Shown: positions 42,553 to 51,446 of the stretch, in pieces | Position numbering within the stretch: position 1 is the stretch's first letter | Layout of the letters: each line of letters starts with the position of its first letter | Assembly: GCF_000153465.1 (NCBI RefSeq) | Contig: NZ_CH672387.1 | Coordinates: 4,133,327-4,197,326 of the forward strand | Direction: 5' to 3' | DNA: 64,000 bases | DNA from: Aurantimonas manganoxydans SI85-9A1 | Lineage (GTDB): Bacteria > Pseudomonadota > Alphaproteobacteria > Rhizobiales > Rhizobiaceae | Made by a program: the position numbers and the translations under genes | Notes under the pieces: model-generated | Databases searched by the model: none | What the model was told of the DNA's origin: nothing | The model's input: only the letters and a program-made list of their open reading frames with translations

Positions 42553-42580
42553 GGCCGCTTCCGAAAGGGAGCGGCCTTTT
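42553..42580 (+). terminator. Intrinsic terminator of the small gene
   Basis: GGCCGCTTCC (42553-42562) pairs with GGGAGCGGCC (42567-42576) across a GAAA tetraloop, followed by TTTT. A second hairpin, GCGGTC-TTCGAC-GACCGC, lies just upstream near 42516-42533. Confidence 0.9.
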
Positions 42581-42648
42581 GATTGTCTGATGCCCGGTTG
42601 CGGGAAGGCAGCGCCATTCCGGCTGTGTAGCCCGACGTCGCAACGCAA

Positions 42649-42676
42649 AAGGCCCGCACCAATCGGTGCGGGCCTT
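42649..42676 (-). terminator. Intrinsic terminator of the PRC-barrel gene
   Basis: AAGGCCCGCACC and GGTGCGGGCCTT form a perfect 12-pair stem with a four-base loop. On the minus strand it is followed by TTTTGCG, placing it downstream of the PRC-barrel gene. It could stop transcription from the small gene as well. Confidence 0.88.
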
Positions 42677-42729
42677 CTGTCTATCTGCGGTTATGCCGGA
42701 CGGCCCGGCACAGCTTTATCCCTGGCGAA

Positions 42730-43641
42730 TTACTGGGCCGCCGGGGCGTCGCCGGCCGGCGCCATCGTGCCATCGGCAGCGCCACCATCGGCTTCCGCCT
42801 TGCCGTCATCGGCCTCTTCCGGCTCGTTGTAGGCCGGAGCCTGCTCGAGCTGCTCACGCGAGACATTGAGGACGATACGGTCCGGCAGATTGTCCTCGCC
42901 GACGACCGGGGTCACCGGTTCGGCCGAGGCGTCGGTGCTGGCGGTCGACATGTTGGCGTCGCCCGTGCCGCCGGCAGCCGGATCGGCCGCCATGCCGGTG
43001 CCACCCGTGGCCGGCGCCGCGGCGCTCGCCTGGGCATTGGCCTCTTCTTCGGTCGGCAGACCCTCGGTCTTGCCCGGGCCGAATTCCAGCGCGCTCATCG
43101 ACACGGCGACATCCTTTTCACCGATGCCCAGGAAGCCGCCGACGCCGACCAGAACGGCCATCACCTCGCCTTCCTCGGAGACCAGCACATCGGTGATCGA
43201 GCCGATGCTCTCGCCGGCCGTATCATAGACATCCTTGCCGTCGAGATCGGTCACGCGCCAGGCGCCGGACGGCGGGACGGTGACGAAGGGGCCATCGGCA
43301 CCGGCGCTGGCGGAGGCCATGTCGCCGTTTTCAGCCGGCTGTTCGGCGGCCATGTCGGCAGGCTTTTCGGTGGTGGTGGTGCCGGCCGGGCTCTCGGCAG
43401 TGTCGGTCGGCGCGTCGGTGGCCGACGGTGCGGTGTCGGTCTGGGCCGAGGCGTCGCCGGTCGGAGCAGCCGGGTCCATCGTGCTGCTCGGTGCCGCGGC
43501 GTCGGAGCTGTCCGACGGCATGGCGCTGTCGGTGGCGGCCGGCGGGGTGTCCGTCGGGGCCGCTGGCTGGGCGTCCTGCGCGAAAGCTGCGAAGGGCATG
43601 ACGGCGCCGGCGAGAAGGGCGGTATAGAAGGACTTTTTCAT
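42730..43641 (-). CDS. Periplasmic PRC-barrel domain protein
   Basis: A 303-residue exported protein. Residues 1-21 form a signal peptide (cleavage after AAFA). Next comes about 100 residues of Ala/Pro/Thr/Ser/Asp-rich, probably disordered sequence, then one PRC-barrel (about 126-187: WRVTDLDGKDVYDTAGESIGSITDVLVSEEG). A second low-complexity acidic region and NLPDRIVLNVSREQLEQAP close the protein. PRC barrels mediate protein or RNA contacts in varied systems; no function is assigned. An EcfG-like promoter lies upstream (43673-43698), suggesting general-stress control. A terminator follows. Confidence 0.85.
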   Translation of the reverse strand: MKKSFYTALLAGAVMPFAAFAQDAQPAAPTDTPPAATDSAMPSDSSDAAAPSSTMDPAAPTGDASAQTDTAPSATDAPTDTAESPAGTTTTEKPADMAAEQPAENGDMASASAGADGPFVTVPPSGAWRVTDLDGKDVYDTAGESIGSITDVLVSEEGEVMAVLVGVGGFLGIGEKDVAVSMSALEFGPGKTEGLPTEEEANAQASAAAPATGGTGMAADPAAGGTGDANMSTASTDASAEPVTPVVGEDNLPDRIVLNVSREQLEQAPAYNEPEEADDGKAEADGGAADGTMAPAGDAPAAQ

Positions 43642-43672
43642 GGTGCTTACTCCCGATTACAGATAGCCGCAC

Positions 43673-43698
43673 AATGACCGGCTCCGACAGGTGGTTCC
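43673..43698 (-). promoter_or_regulatory. Candidate EcfG (general stress) promoter of the PRC-barrel gene
   Basis: On the minus strand GGAAC (43698-43694) is followed after 17 bases by CATT (43676-43673). The alphaproteobacterial EcfG consensus is GGAAC-N16/17-CGTT, so the -10 differs at one position. It would put the transcript start about 25 bases before the ATG at 43641. Confidence 0.4.
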
Positions 43699-44089
43699 GC
43701 GAAAGACGCAAATAACCGCACTTTTTAGACTTGCGGCTTTTCTGTGGCGAAAAGCTCACGGGCTGTTACAGGCGGTAACCGCAGGGAGTTTGCTGCACCG
43801 CATGCAAGTGGGCATTAGGCGTCTGCTTGCAGCTAACCCATTGATCCCTGAACCTTACGGACCATAAGGACGCATCGGGGAGTAGCATTCGGGCCGGCGA
43901 AGAGGAATGTGGCGGCGGCGAAGAGATTTGGCCGGCGTGTCTATGCCTTGGTTCCAGGCCGCCCATCACGAAACCCCTGCGTCGTGCCGCGCCGCGGAGA
44001 TCCGGCGGGAGCCTTGGAAACCCCCGCGGAGGCGCGACCGCTCGGCCGGACGGCGAAGATTTGCGGACCGAAGCGCTGCCGCGGCCGGC
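43699..44089. other. Intergenic region between the PRC-barrel and cfa genes
   Basis: About 390 bases with no convincing gene on either strand. Part of it (43720-43870) is less G+C-rich than the rest of the window. A short palindrome GCGGTAACCGC lies near 43773, and TGCAAG/CTTGCA arms flank about 17 bases near 43805-43835. No tRNA or T-run terminator is clear. Confidence 0.4.
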
Positions 44090-45370
44090 CTAGTCGTAGA
44101 GGTCGCGACGGGTGGGAGGCAGCTCGGCCGGCCCTTTCGCCCGCCTGGAGGCCAGTGTCTGGTAGATCAGAAGACCGCCGCGCTGGAAGCCGAGGGATAC
44201 GCCAGCGAGATACAAAAGCCACAGCCGCGCACGGGGTTCGCCGGCGATGCGGCTCGCCTCCGGCATCGCGGCGAGCAGGCGGTCGTGCCACAGGCGGCAG
44301 GTGCGGCCATAGTGCTCGCGCCAGTTCTCCACGTCGTGGACCTCGAAGCGGTGCGCCTCCAGAAGCTGGGACGAATGGCCCACATGGTCGAGTTCGGCGC
44401 CGGGGAAGATGTAACGGATGATCGCGGCATATTCCCGCGTCCCCTTGCGAAATTTGGCGTCGCTGGTCTTGGCCGGCCGGGTGATCGCATGGTGGAGATA
44501 GAGACCGTTCGGGCGCAGCAGCTTGCGCACCGCGGTCAGGTAGGTCGCGTGGTTGTCCCAGCCGACATGCTCGAACATGCCGATCGAGGCGATCTTGTCG
44601 AAGCGCCCGTCCAGCTCCTCGAACGGCTTCAGTTCGATCGTCACCCGGTCCTCGAGCCCCTTGGCGGAGATCCGTTCGCAGGCGAGGTCGTACTGGGCCT
44701 GGCTCAGGGTCACGCCATGGCCGGTGACGCCGTAATGCTCGGCCGCATGGATCAGCAATGCGCCCCAGCCGCAGCCGATGTCGAGGAAGCGCTCGCCCTC
44801 CTTGAGGCGCAGCTTGCGGCAGATCATGTCCAGCTTGTCGTGCTGCGCCTTGTCGATGTCGTCGTGCCAGCCATCGAAATAGGCGCAGGAATACAGCATC
44901 CGCTCATCGAGGAAGAGGCGGTAGAAATCGTTCGAGATGTCGTAGTGGAACTGGATTGCGGCCTTGGACGAGCCGCTGGCGCCGGCGCCCGTGCCGCTCT
45001 GCGGTGCTGACCGCGCCGCCTTCCGGCCGCGCCGCGCCAGCGTATAGAGCGCGGGCAGAGCGGTCGCGATCGCCAGCCGGTCGATCTTCTTCATCGCGTC
45101 CCGCGTCCGGATGTCGGAGCGCGCCGTTGCCACGTCGAAGATCGTGCCGTCCTCGACATCGATCGCCTTGGACATCCACAGTTCCACTGCCGTCACGATC
45201 CGCGGGCTGAGAGCCAGCCGGGCAATCGCCGCCGGATCGTTCAGTGCCAGGACCGGACCATCGGCCGGGCCGATGCGTTCGCCCGTCCACAGCCGCACGG
45301 CAATCCTTGGCTGGAACGCGGCGATGGCCTGACGGACGATGGCCTCGAGTCGTGCTTCCCCGGCTGTCAT
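44090..45370 (-). CDS. cfa: Cyclopropane-fatty-acyl-phospholipid synthase
   Basis: Cfa adds a methylene from SAM across double bonds of membrane phospholipid acyl chains, stiffening the membrane under stress. The 426-residue protein has a divergent N-terminal part (1-125), then IQFHYDISNDFYRLFLDERMLYSCAYF, SAM-binding FLDIGCGWGALLIHAAEHYG, KIASIGMFEHVG, and YIFPGAELDHV, the CFA catalytic signatures. ATG 45370 follows AGGATGCTCC on the minus strand. A strong parS-like site lies 10-25 bases upstream of the start. Confidence 0.92.
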   Translation of the reverse strand: MTAGEARLEAIVRQAIAAFQPRIAVRLWTGERIGPADGPVLALNDPAAIARLALSPRIVTAVELWMSKAIDVEDGTIFDVATARSDIRTRDAMKKIDRLAIATALPALYTLARRGRKAARSAPQSGTGAGASGSSKAAIQFHYDISNDFYRLFLDERMLYSCAYFDGWHDDIDKAQHDKLDMICRKLRLKEGERFLDIGCGWGALLIHAAEHYGVTGHGVTLSQAQYDLACERISAKGLEDRVTIELKPFEELDGRFDKIASIGMFEHVGWDNHATYLTAVRKLLRPNGLYLHHAITRPAKTSDAKFRKGTREYAAIIRYIFPGAELDHVGHSSQLLEAHRFEVHDVENWREHYGRTCRLWHDRLLAAMPEASRIAGEPRARLWLLYLAGVSLGFQRGGLLIYQTLASRRAKGPAELPPTRRDLYD

Positions 45371-45379
45371 GGAGCATCC

Positions 45380-45395
45380 TGTTTCACGTGAAACG
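45380..45395. promoter_or_regulatory. Strong parS site upstream of cfa
   Basis: TGTTTCACGTGAAACG matches the consensus at 15 of 16 positions, with complete palindrome core. It lies immediately before the cfa start, in its leader, about 22 kb from oriC. Confidence 0.83.
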
Positions 45396-45510
45396 GTATC
45401 GTCGGCTGTACGGCACGTTGTTGCCGGGTGTCTGGTTCGGGAGTATCGGACGCGAGGTCTTCGATGGGCAAGGGGCATTGGAAGATGCCGCAATCGGCAT
45501 CTGTGCGCGG

Positions 45511-46041
45511 TCAGCCCTTTCGCCGGCCACCGGCATCCACGGCGCTCAGATCGGCGGGGAGGGTGCCGTCGCACCAGTCGCGGCGCTTGCCCCCTTCGTA
45601 GCGGACCACAAGGCCCTCGCGCAGCAGGACGCGGCCGAGATCGGGCTGGCCGGGCACTGACAGCGTCGCCAACACGCGCCCGAAATATTTGTCGCCGGAA
45701 ATGCCGGTGAGGGTGACATCGCCCGATCCGATCAGGGCGACCAGGCGGTCTTTCGCGATTTCGGCGGCAGCCTTTTCGGCCTCGCAACGTCCGCGTTTCT
45801 CCGGTGCGTCGATCCCCTTCAGTCGCACCGCGACCTGAACCGCCTGCATCGGCCAGACGAAGGCTTCGACCTCGACCGTGTCGCCGTCGCGGACCTTCAG
45901 GACGCGCGCTTCGACCGGACCGGCGATCGCCCGGGGATAGTCGCCGTCATCCGCGAGCACGATGCCGGCCGGGATGGCGAGCAAGAGCGCGAAGATACAA
46001 CTGCAGATGGATCGGCGGGAATGCGTCACGACAACGGCCAA
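45511..46041 (-). CDS. Exported thermonuclease-like (SNase) protein
   Basis: A 176-residue protein with a signal-like N-terminus (RRSICSCIFALLLAIPAGIVLA) followed by an SNase fold: RVLKVRDGDTVEVEAF, VRLKGIDAPEKRGRC, DKYFGRVLATL, DLGRVLLREGLVVRYEGG. The active-site pattern R-x-L-x-G-I-D-A-P-E is intact; activity as a secreted nuclease is plausible. The start is uncertain: TTG 46041 and GTG 46029 are both possible and neither has a clear Shine-Dalgarno sequence. Follows cfa's promoter region in the same orientation, on the minus strand. Confidence 0.82.
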   Translation of the reverse strand: MAVVVTHSRRSICSCIFALLLAIPAGIVLADDGDYPRAIAGPVEARVLKVRDGDTVEVEAFVWPMQAVQVAVRLKGIDAPEKRGRCEAEKAAAEIAKDRLVALIGSGDVTLTGISGDKYFGRVLATLSVPGQPDLGRVLLREGLVVRYEGGKRRDWCDGTLPADLSAVDAGGRRKG

Positions 46042-46255
46042 CGAATCGGAGACGGTCCCCGGACAATATTCCTATGCAGGTGAGAGATCAAGCGGCGACC
46101 CGGAGGAGCCTGTCATACCGCGAATTCCTGACGCAGCGGAAGATCGGCGCAGGCTCAGGGTGCGGATGACTAGGACGATGGCCCCACAATCATCGCGGGA
46201 AGCCATTGCGTGCCGCAGGCGAAGATAGAACGGCGGGCTACAGCGAAAATGCGCT

Positions 46256-46489
46256 TCAGAAGTCCGAGATCAGGCCGTTCTTCTCCCAGTCGCCATAGCG
46301 GACCGGCTCGGGCCCCTTGGGTCCGTTGATCTCCCTGGCCTGGGATGCCGCCGCCTCCACGTTCGCCTGACGGCGGCGTTCCTCGGCTTCGGCGAGGGCA
46401 CGGCGGGCGGCGGCCGGCAGCTCGCGCTCGGCCGGCGCGTTATCGCCGGGCGCTGCCGGTGCCGGATCCCTTGCCTCGGTGTCGCTCAT
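46256..46489 (-). CDS. SDHAF4 (DUF1674) family protein
   Basis: The 77-residue protein ends [23 protein letters not shown], the hallmark of DUF1674/SDHAF4, a factor that binds flavinylated SdhA during succinate dehydrogenase assembly in mitochondria and is proposed to do so in alphaproteobacteria. The first 50 residues are Ala/Glu/Arg-rich and helical. ATG 46489. It is divergent from htpX, about 220 bases apart. Confidence 0.9.
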   Translation of the reverse strand: MSDTEARDPAPAAPGDNAPAERELPAAARRALAEAEERRRQANVEAAASQAREINGPKGPEPVRYGDWEKNGLISDF

Positions 46490-46712
46490 CGCTCGTCTGC
46501 CCTCTTGCTGCGGTCGGTGCCATGTTGCGGTTCGTCGCCATCAGATAAGGGCAGGGACGAAGGCTTGAAACCCTTGCCGGTGTCGCAGACTGCTAGGGCC
46601 GCTACGGTCGCGATGGTTTCCCGCCAATATTGAAGCGGAACTCCGCAATCCCCATTTTCCCGGGCGATTGGCGCGGGTGAACCGCGCAGACTTCTTGGTG
46701 ATGGAACCTGCG

Positions 46713-47681
46713 ATGAACATGATCAAGACGGCGATGCTCATCGCCTTCATGACCGCCCTCTTCATGGGGCTCGGTTTCATGATCGGCGGCCGCGCCGGCA
46801 TGATGATCGCCTTCGTCTTCGCGGCCGGCATGAACCTGTTTTCCTACTGGAACTCCGACAAGATGGTGCTGAAGATGCACCATGCGCAGGAGGTCGACGC
46901 GCGCAGCGCGCCGGAATACTACCGCATCGTGGAAGGTCTGGCCGGACGGGCCGGCCTGCCGATGCCGAAGGTCTATGTTATCAACAACGCCCAGCCGAAC
47001 GCCTTCGCTACCGGGCGCAATCCCGAGAATGCGGCGGTGGCCGCGACGACCGGGCTGCTGGAGCGCCTGACGCCGGAAGAGGTCGCCGCCGTGATGGCGC
47101 ATGAGCTCGCCCATGTGCAGAACCGCGACACGCTGATCATGACGATCACCGCGACGCTGGCCGGTGCGATCTCGATGCTGGGCAATTTCGCCTTCTTCTT
47201 CGGCGGCAACCGCGACAACAACAATCCCCTCGGCTTCATCGGCGTGATCGCGGCGATCATCGTTGCGCCGCTGGCCGCGATGATCGTGCAGATGGCGATC
47301 AGCCGGACGCGCGAATATGCCGCCGACCGGCGGGGCGCCGAAATCTGTGGTAATCCGGGCTGGCTCGCTTCGGCGCTCGGCAAGATCGCCGGCGCAGCCG
47401 GGCGTACGGTGAACCAGGACGCCGAGCGCAATCCGGCGACGGCCCACATGTTCATCATCAATCCCCTGTCAGGCCAGCGCATGGACAATCTCTTCTCCAC
47501 CCATCCGGACACCGCCAACCGGATCGCGGCACTGAAACAGATGGCGCTGGAGATGGGCGGTGGCGACGGCGGCTTCGTTGCAGCCACGCCGCAGGCCGGG
47601 ATCGACCGGACCCGTTCGGGCCCGTGGGGCAGGGGCGACCGCCCCTCCGGCGGCGGCCGCAAGCGGGGACCGTGGGGTTGA
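46713..47681 (+). CDS. htpX: Membrane zinc metalloprotease HtpX
   Basis: HtpX cleaves misfolded membrane proteins, usually with FtsH-linked quality control. The 322-residue protein has two N-terminal membrane segments ([39 protein letters not shown]), the zinc motif [12 protein letters not shown], a second membrane pair ([39 protein letters not shown]) and the third ligand region [13 protein letters not shown] Gly/Arg-rich C-terminal tail follows. ATG 46713 matches family starts; ATG 46701 is possible. Confidence 0.95.
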   Translation: MNMIKTAMLIAFMTALFMGLGFMIGGRAGMMIAFVFAAGMNLFSYWNSDKMVLKMHHAQEVDARSAPEYYRIVEGLAGRAGLPMPKVYVINNAQPNAFATGRNPENAAVAATTGLLERLTPEEVAAVMAHELAHVQNRDTLIMTITATLAGAISMLGNFAFFFGGNRDNNNPLGFIGVIAAIIVAPLAAMIVQMAISRTREYAADRRGAEICGNPGWLASALGKIAGAAGRTVNQDAERNPATAHMFIINPLSGQRMDNLFSTHPDTANRIAALKQMALEMGGGDGGFVAATPQAGIDRTRSGPWGRGDRPSGGGRKRGPWG

Positions 47682-49177
47682 GCGCTGGATCGGACGGCCG
47701 CAAGTCCCGCCGCGGCGGCAATTTCGATGCCTCCCGCTCGGCGCCGCGCAAGCGGCCCTTGCCGGGCAAGGCGCCCCGCCGCGATGACGGCGTGGGCAAT
47801 GGCCCGCGGATTTCCGACGGCGCCGACGGCTTCGTGCCCGATGGCTATGCAGCGAACGATCGCCCCGGCCTCGGCGCCCGGCTGGTGGCAACCAAGCTCC
47901 TGTCGGCGATCGTCGATGCCCGCACCTCGGCGGACGGCCTTCTCGATGCGGCCGGCGGGCATCCCGGCTTCCGCGCGCTGGAAGGCCGCGACCAGGGGCT
48001 GGTCAAGGCGATCATCCTCTCGGCACTCCGGTTCCGCGGCACCATCAGCCGCGCCCTCGACGCCTGTCTCGACCGGCCCCTGCCGCCCAATGCAGCGGCG
48101 CTGAAGCACATCCTGCATGTCGGCGCGACACAGATCCTGTTCCTCGACGTGCCGGATTCGGCCGCTGTCGACCTTGCCGTCGCGGCGGCAAACGTGGATT
48201 CGCGCAGCCGTCGCTTCGCCGGCATGATCAATGCCGTGCTGCGCCGCCTGTCGCGGGAGAAGGACGCCTTGCGCGAGGTCGCCACGGCGACGGAGAACAT
48301 GCCGGACTGGCTGGCCGCGCGCATGGTGGCGGCCTACGGGCCCGAGCGGACCGAGGCGATCGCGCGGGCGCATCTGACGCCGGCCCCGCTCGACCTCACC
48401 GTCAAGCGCGACCCCGCGGGCTGGGCCGGGAAGCTGGGCGGCGTCGCGTTGCCGAACGGCACCGTGCGGCTCGGCAGCTTCGACGGACCGGTGACGGCGC
48501 TCGAGGGCTTTGCCGAGGGCGAATGGTGGGTGCAGGACGCCGCTGCGGCGCTGCCGGCGCAATTGTTCGGCGATCTGACGGGCAAGCGTGTCGCCGATCT
48601 CTGCGCCGCGCCGGGCGGCAAGACGGCGCAGCTGATCGCCGCCGGCGGCGCGGTGACCGCCCTCGACATCAACGCCAACCGGATGAAGCGGCTGAAGGCG
48701 AATCTGGCGCGGCTGTCGCTGGAGGCCGAGACCGTGGTGGGCGACATCGCCGCCTTCGAACCGGCCGAACCCTTCGACGCCATTCTCCTCGACGCGCCGT
48801 GCTCGTCCACCGGCACGATCCGCCGGCATCCGGACGTGCCCTACACCAAGGACGCGGAGGAAATCGCCAAGCTGGCCGGCGTGCAGGCGCGCCTGCTCGG
48901 CGAGGCGGTCCGGCTCCTGGCGCCGGGCGGCCGGCTGGTCTTCTCCAATTGCTCGCTGGACCCGGCCGAGGGCGAGGCGATCGTCGCGGCCCTTCTCACC
49001 GATCGTTCGGACATCGTCCGCGATCCGGTGCAGCCGGGCGAGTTGCCGGGCATGGAGTTCGCGCTCACCCCGGAAGGCGATCTGCGCACCACGCCGGACA
49101 TGATGGGCGGTGCCGCGGACGCGCCCGCGACCGGCGGGCTCGACGGCTTCTACGCCGCGCGGCTGAAGCGGATCTGA
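47678..49177 (+). CDS. rsmB: 16S rRNA (cytosine967-C5)-methyltransferase
   Basis: RsmB (Fmu) methylates C967 of 16S rRNA. The 499-residue protein has a basic N-terminal leader of about 60 residues, a NusB-like helical domain ([21 protein letters not shown] ... [21 protein letters not shown]) and the C-terminal Rossmann methyltransferase with [39 protein letters not shown] and the catalytic Cys in [12 protein letters not shown]. The TTG at 47678 overlaps the htpX stop; a GTG at 47672 is an alternative. The exact start is uncertain. Confidence 0.92.
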   Translation: MSAGSDGRKSRRGGNFDASRSAPRKRPLPGKAPRRDDGVGNGPRISDGADGFVPDGYAANDRPGLGARLVATKLLSAIVDARTSADGLLDAAGGHPGFRALEGRDQGLVKAIILSALRFRGTISRALDACLDRPLPPNAAALKHILHVGATQILFLDVPDSAAVDLAVAAANVDSRSRRFAGMINAVLRRLSREKDALREVATATENMPDWLAARMVAAYGPERTEAIARAHLTPAPLDLTVKRDPAGWAGKLGGVALPNGTVRLGSFDGPVTALEGFAEGEWWVQDAAAALPAQLFGDLTGKRVADLCAAPGGKTAQLIAAGGAVTALDINANRMKRLKANLARLSLEAETVVGDIAAFEPAEPFDAILLDAPCSSTGTIRRHPDVPYTKDAEEIAKLAGVQARLLGEAVRLLAPGGRLVFSNCSLDPAEGEAIVAALLTDRSDIVRDPVQPGELPGMEFALTPEGDLRTTPDMMGGAADAPATGGLDGFYAARLKRI

Positions 49178-49215
49178 GCGGGCCGCGCCCGGCCAAAAGG
49201 GCGCGGTCCCGCTTT
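49178..49215 (+). terminator. Intrinsic-type terminator after rsmB
   Basis: GCGGG-CCGCGCCC (49178-49190) pairs with GGGCGCGG-T-CCCGC (49199-49212) with one bulged base, followed by TTTCG. It begins right at the rsmB stop. Confidence 0.7.
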
Positions 49216-49367
49216 CGCCGCAAGTCTTAGCGAAGTTTTTACCACATTCGGAGAAAGTGATGGCTGTTGCGCTGACCCGCTGATCCTGCCCCAATGGGGT
49301 CGGAGACGGGTTCGGCGAAGGATATCAACCAGTCGAACGGGCGCGTTGCCCGCAGTGGGGTCCGGGA

Positions 49368-51053
49368 GTGACGACGAGCTTGGCAGGTCAACCGCTCCTC
49401 GCTGTCCTGACGCTACGTGAAGTGTGGCGCCGGGCGCGGCGGCGGCTGCGGACCGGTCCGCTGCATCGCTGGCGTTTCGCCGGTGGCCGCGCCGGCAAGC
49501 TTCTGGTCGTGCCGCCCTCGCTGCGCCATGGCGACCCGATGATCGCCGAGGCGATCTATGCCGGCCGTTTCTTCTTTGCCGGACAATTGCTCGAGCCCGG
49601 CCGCACCTCGATCTTCCAGGCGCCGCTGCCGTCGGAAGCCTATGCCGCCGAACTCCACGGCTTCGACTGGCTGCGCCACCACGCCGAGGCCGGTGACGCC
49701 CTGGCCGTGCAGAACGCCCGCACCCTCGTCGACGACTGGATCCGCCAGAAGGGCGGCACGCTGGCCGATCCCGCCTTCGAGCCCGCAGTGGCCGCGCGCC
49801 GGATGATCGCCTGGCTCAGCCATGCCGACATGCTGCTGGCCGATGCCGATGCCGGCTTCCACAAGCGCTTCCTGCGCAGCCTGTCGTCGCAGGCCCGCTA
49901 TCTGCGCTCCGTCGCCCAGGAAGCGCCCGAGGGCACGCCCCGCCTGCAGGTGCGCACGGCGCTCGCCTTCGTCTCGCTCTGCCTGCCGGCCGCCAGCGGC
50001 CGCATCAAGATCGCGGCGCGGCATCTGGCCGAGGAACTCGACCGCCAGGTGTTTCCCGATGGCGGCCACATCTCGCGCGATCCGGGCGCGCCGGTGGCAA
50101 TCCTTGCCGATCTGATCCCACTGCGACAGACCTATCTGCGCCAGGGCCAGGCGCTGCCCCGGGGGCTGTATTCGGCGATCGACCGGATGCTGCCGGCGGT
50201 GCGCTTCTTCCGCCATTCCGACGGTTCACTGGCGTTGTTCAACGGTTCGGGCGCCTCCGACATCCATCTGATGACGGTGCTCCTGCGCTATGACGAGACG
50301 CTGGGCGAGCCGATCACCCATGCCAGGCAGTCCGGCTACCACCGGCTGGCCGCCGGCTCGAGCGTCATCGTCGCCGATACCGGCTGCCCGCCGCCGGCGC
50401 TGGTCTCGCGCAACGCCCATGCCGGCACGCTCGGCTTCGAGCTCTCCTGCGAGGCGAACCGCATCGTGGTCAATTGCGGCCGACCGCTGACCGCCGACGC
50501 CGAATGGCGCCGCCTGTCGCGCTCGACCGCCGCCCATTCGACGGTGACGCTCGACGATCGCTCGTCGTCGCATTTCGCCCGGTCCGAAAGCCTCGACCGG
50601 TTTCTCGGCACGCCGCTGGTGCCGGGGCCGACGGAGGTCCTGTCGAGCGAACTCGGCGATCCGGTGCGCGGTTTCGAGGCCACCCACAACGGCTATGAGC
50701 GCCAGTCCGGCCTGCTGCATCGCCGGCAGGTGAGCCTGGCCGAGGATGGCTGGACGGTGGACGGTCATGACAGCTTCCAGCGCAGCGCCACGGTCCGCAC
50801 CGGCAGCGACGCCGGCAAGGCGACGGCACGCTTCCACCTGCATCCTTCGGTGAGCGTCGAGGTGATCGGCGACGGCGTCAGGCTGGCGGTGCGCGGGCAG
50901 CGCTGGCTGTTCCGGGCCGATGCCCGGGTCGAGATCGAGGATTCGATCTTCTTCGCCGATGCCGGCGGCGCGCGGCGTACGCTGCAACTGGCCGTGCCCT
51001 TCGACGCCTACGATCCGGCCGGCATCGCCTGGTGCTTCGAACGCGAGGCCTGA
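49368..51053 (+). CDS. Heparinase II/III family protein
   Basis: A 561-residue protein of the heparinase II/III-like superfamily often encoded beside rsmB and purH. The N-terminal helical alpha/alpha toroid covers about 1-320 (GRFFFAGQLLEPGRTSIF, FLRSLSSQARYLRSVAQEAPEG, FPDGGHISRDPGAPVAIL, LFNGSGASDIHLM), followed by a beta-rich C-terminus (LGFELSCEANRIVVNCG, STAAHSTVTLDDRSS, SGLLHRRQVSLAEDGWTVDGHDSF). Family members are polysaccharide lyases or proteins of unknown substrate. GTG start at 49368 with GGGG seven bases upstream. No signal peptide is visible. Confidence 0.86.
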   Translation: MTTSLAGQPLLAVLTLREVWRRARRRLRTGPLHRWRFAGGRAGKLLVVPPSLRHGDPMIAEAIYAGRFFFAGQLLEPGRTSIFQAPLPSEAYAAELHGFDWLRHHAEAGDALAVQNARTLVDDWIRQKGGTLADPAFEPAVAARRMIAWLSHADMLLADADAGFHKRFLRSLSSQARYLRSVAQEAPEGTPRLQVRTALAFVSLCLPAASGRIKIAARHLAEELDRQVFPDGGHISRDPGAPVAILADLIPLRQTYLRQGQALPRGLYSAIDRMLPAVRFFRHSDGSLALFNGSGASDIHLMTVLLRYDETLGEPITHARQSGYHRLAAGSSVIVADTGCPPPALVSRNAHAGTLGFELSCEANRIVVNCGRPLTADAEWRRLSRSTAAHSTVTLDDRSSSHFARSESLDRFLGTPLVPGPTEVLSSELGDPVRGFEATHNGYERQSGLLHRRQVSLAEDGWTVDGHDSFQRSATVRTGSDAGKATARFHLHPSVSVEVIGDGVRLAVRGQRWLFRADARVEIEDSIFFADAGGARRTLQLAVPFDAYDPAGIAWCFEREA

Positions 51054-51170
51054 CGGGAACGGGCGCAGCGCCTTTCGCGCTGAGGATTGGATGAGTGGTT
51101 GCCCGGGCAGGCCGTCATGCCGCGCATGACGGGGCTGGATTGCGCCGGTCCGCTCCCCATCTGCCGATCC

Positions 51171-51356
51171 ATGACCCGGATCGCACTTCTCTCGCTCTGC
51201 CTTGCGCTTCTTGCCGGTTGCGGCGGCATGAACCGCGCCGTCGGCGTCCTGCCGAACACGCTGGACGATCTGGAGGCGCGCTCGGCCGCGGCCCGCGACG
51301 CCCCCGACGACATGGTCAATCCAGGCACCGCGGCGACGCCTGCGCCGCAGCGATAG
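51171..51356 (+). CDS. Small lipoprotein of unknown function
   Basis: A 61-residue protein starting MTRIALLSLCLALLAGCGG, with lipobox LAGC (Cys17). The mature part is short and acidic (NTLDDLEARSAAARDAPDD). ATG 51171 lies 117 bases after the heparinase gene and about 90 bases before purH, a place where a small lipoprotein is common. No family name given. Confidence 0.72.
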   Translation: MTRIALLSLCLALLAGCGGMNRAVGVLPNTLDDLEARSAAARDAPDDMVNPGTAATPAPQR

Positions 51357-51446
51357 CGGCCCGGACCGCCGACCACCATTGTGGGAAGCGGCGCGGCTGA
51401 CTATCAGGGGCGGACCCCTCCCATCCGTGCCACGCAGGAAAAGCCG

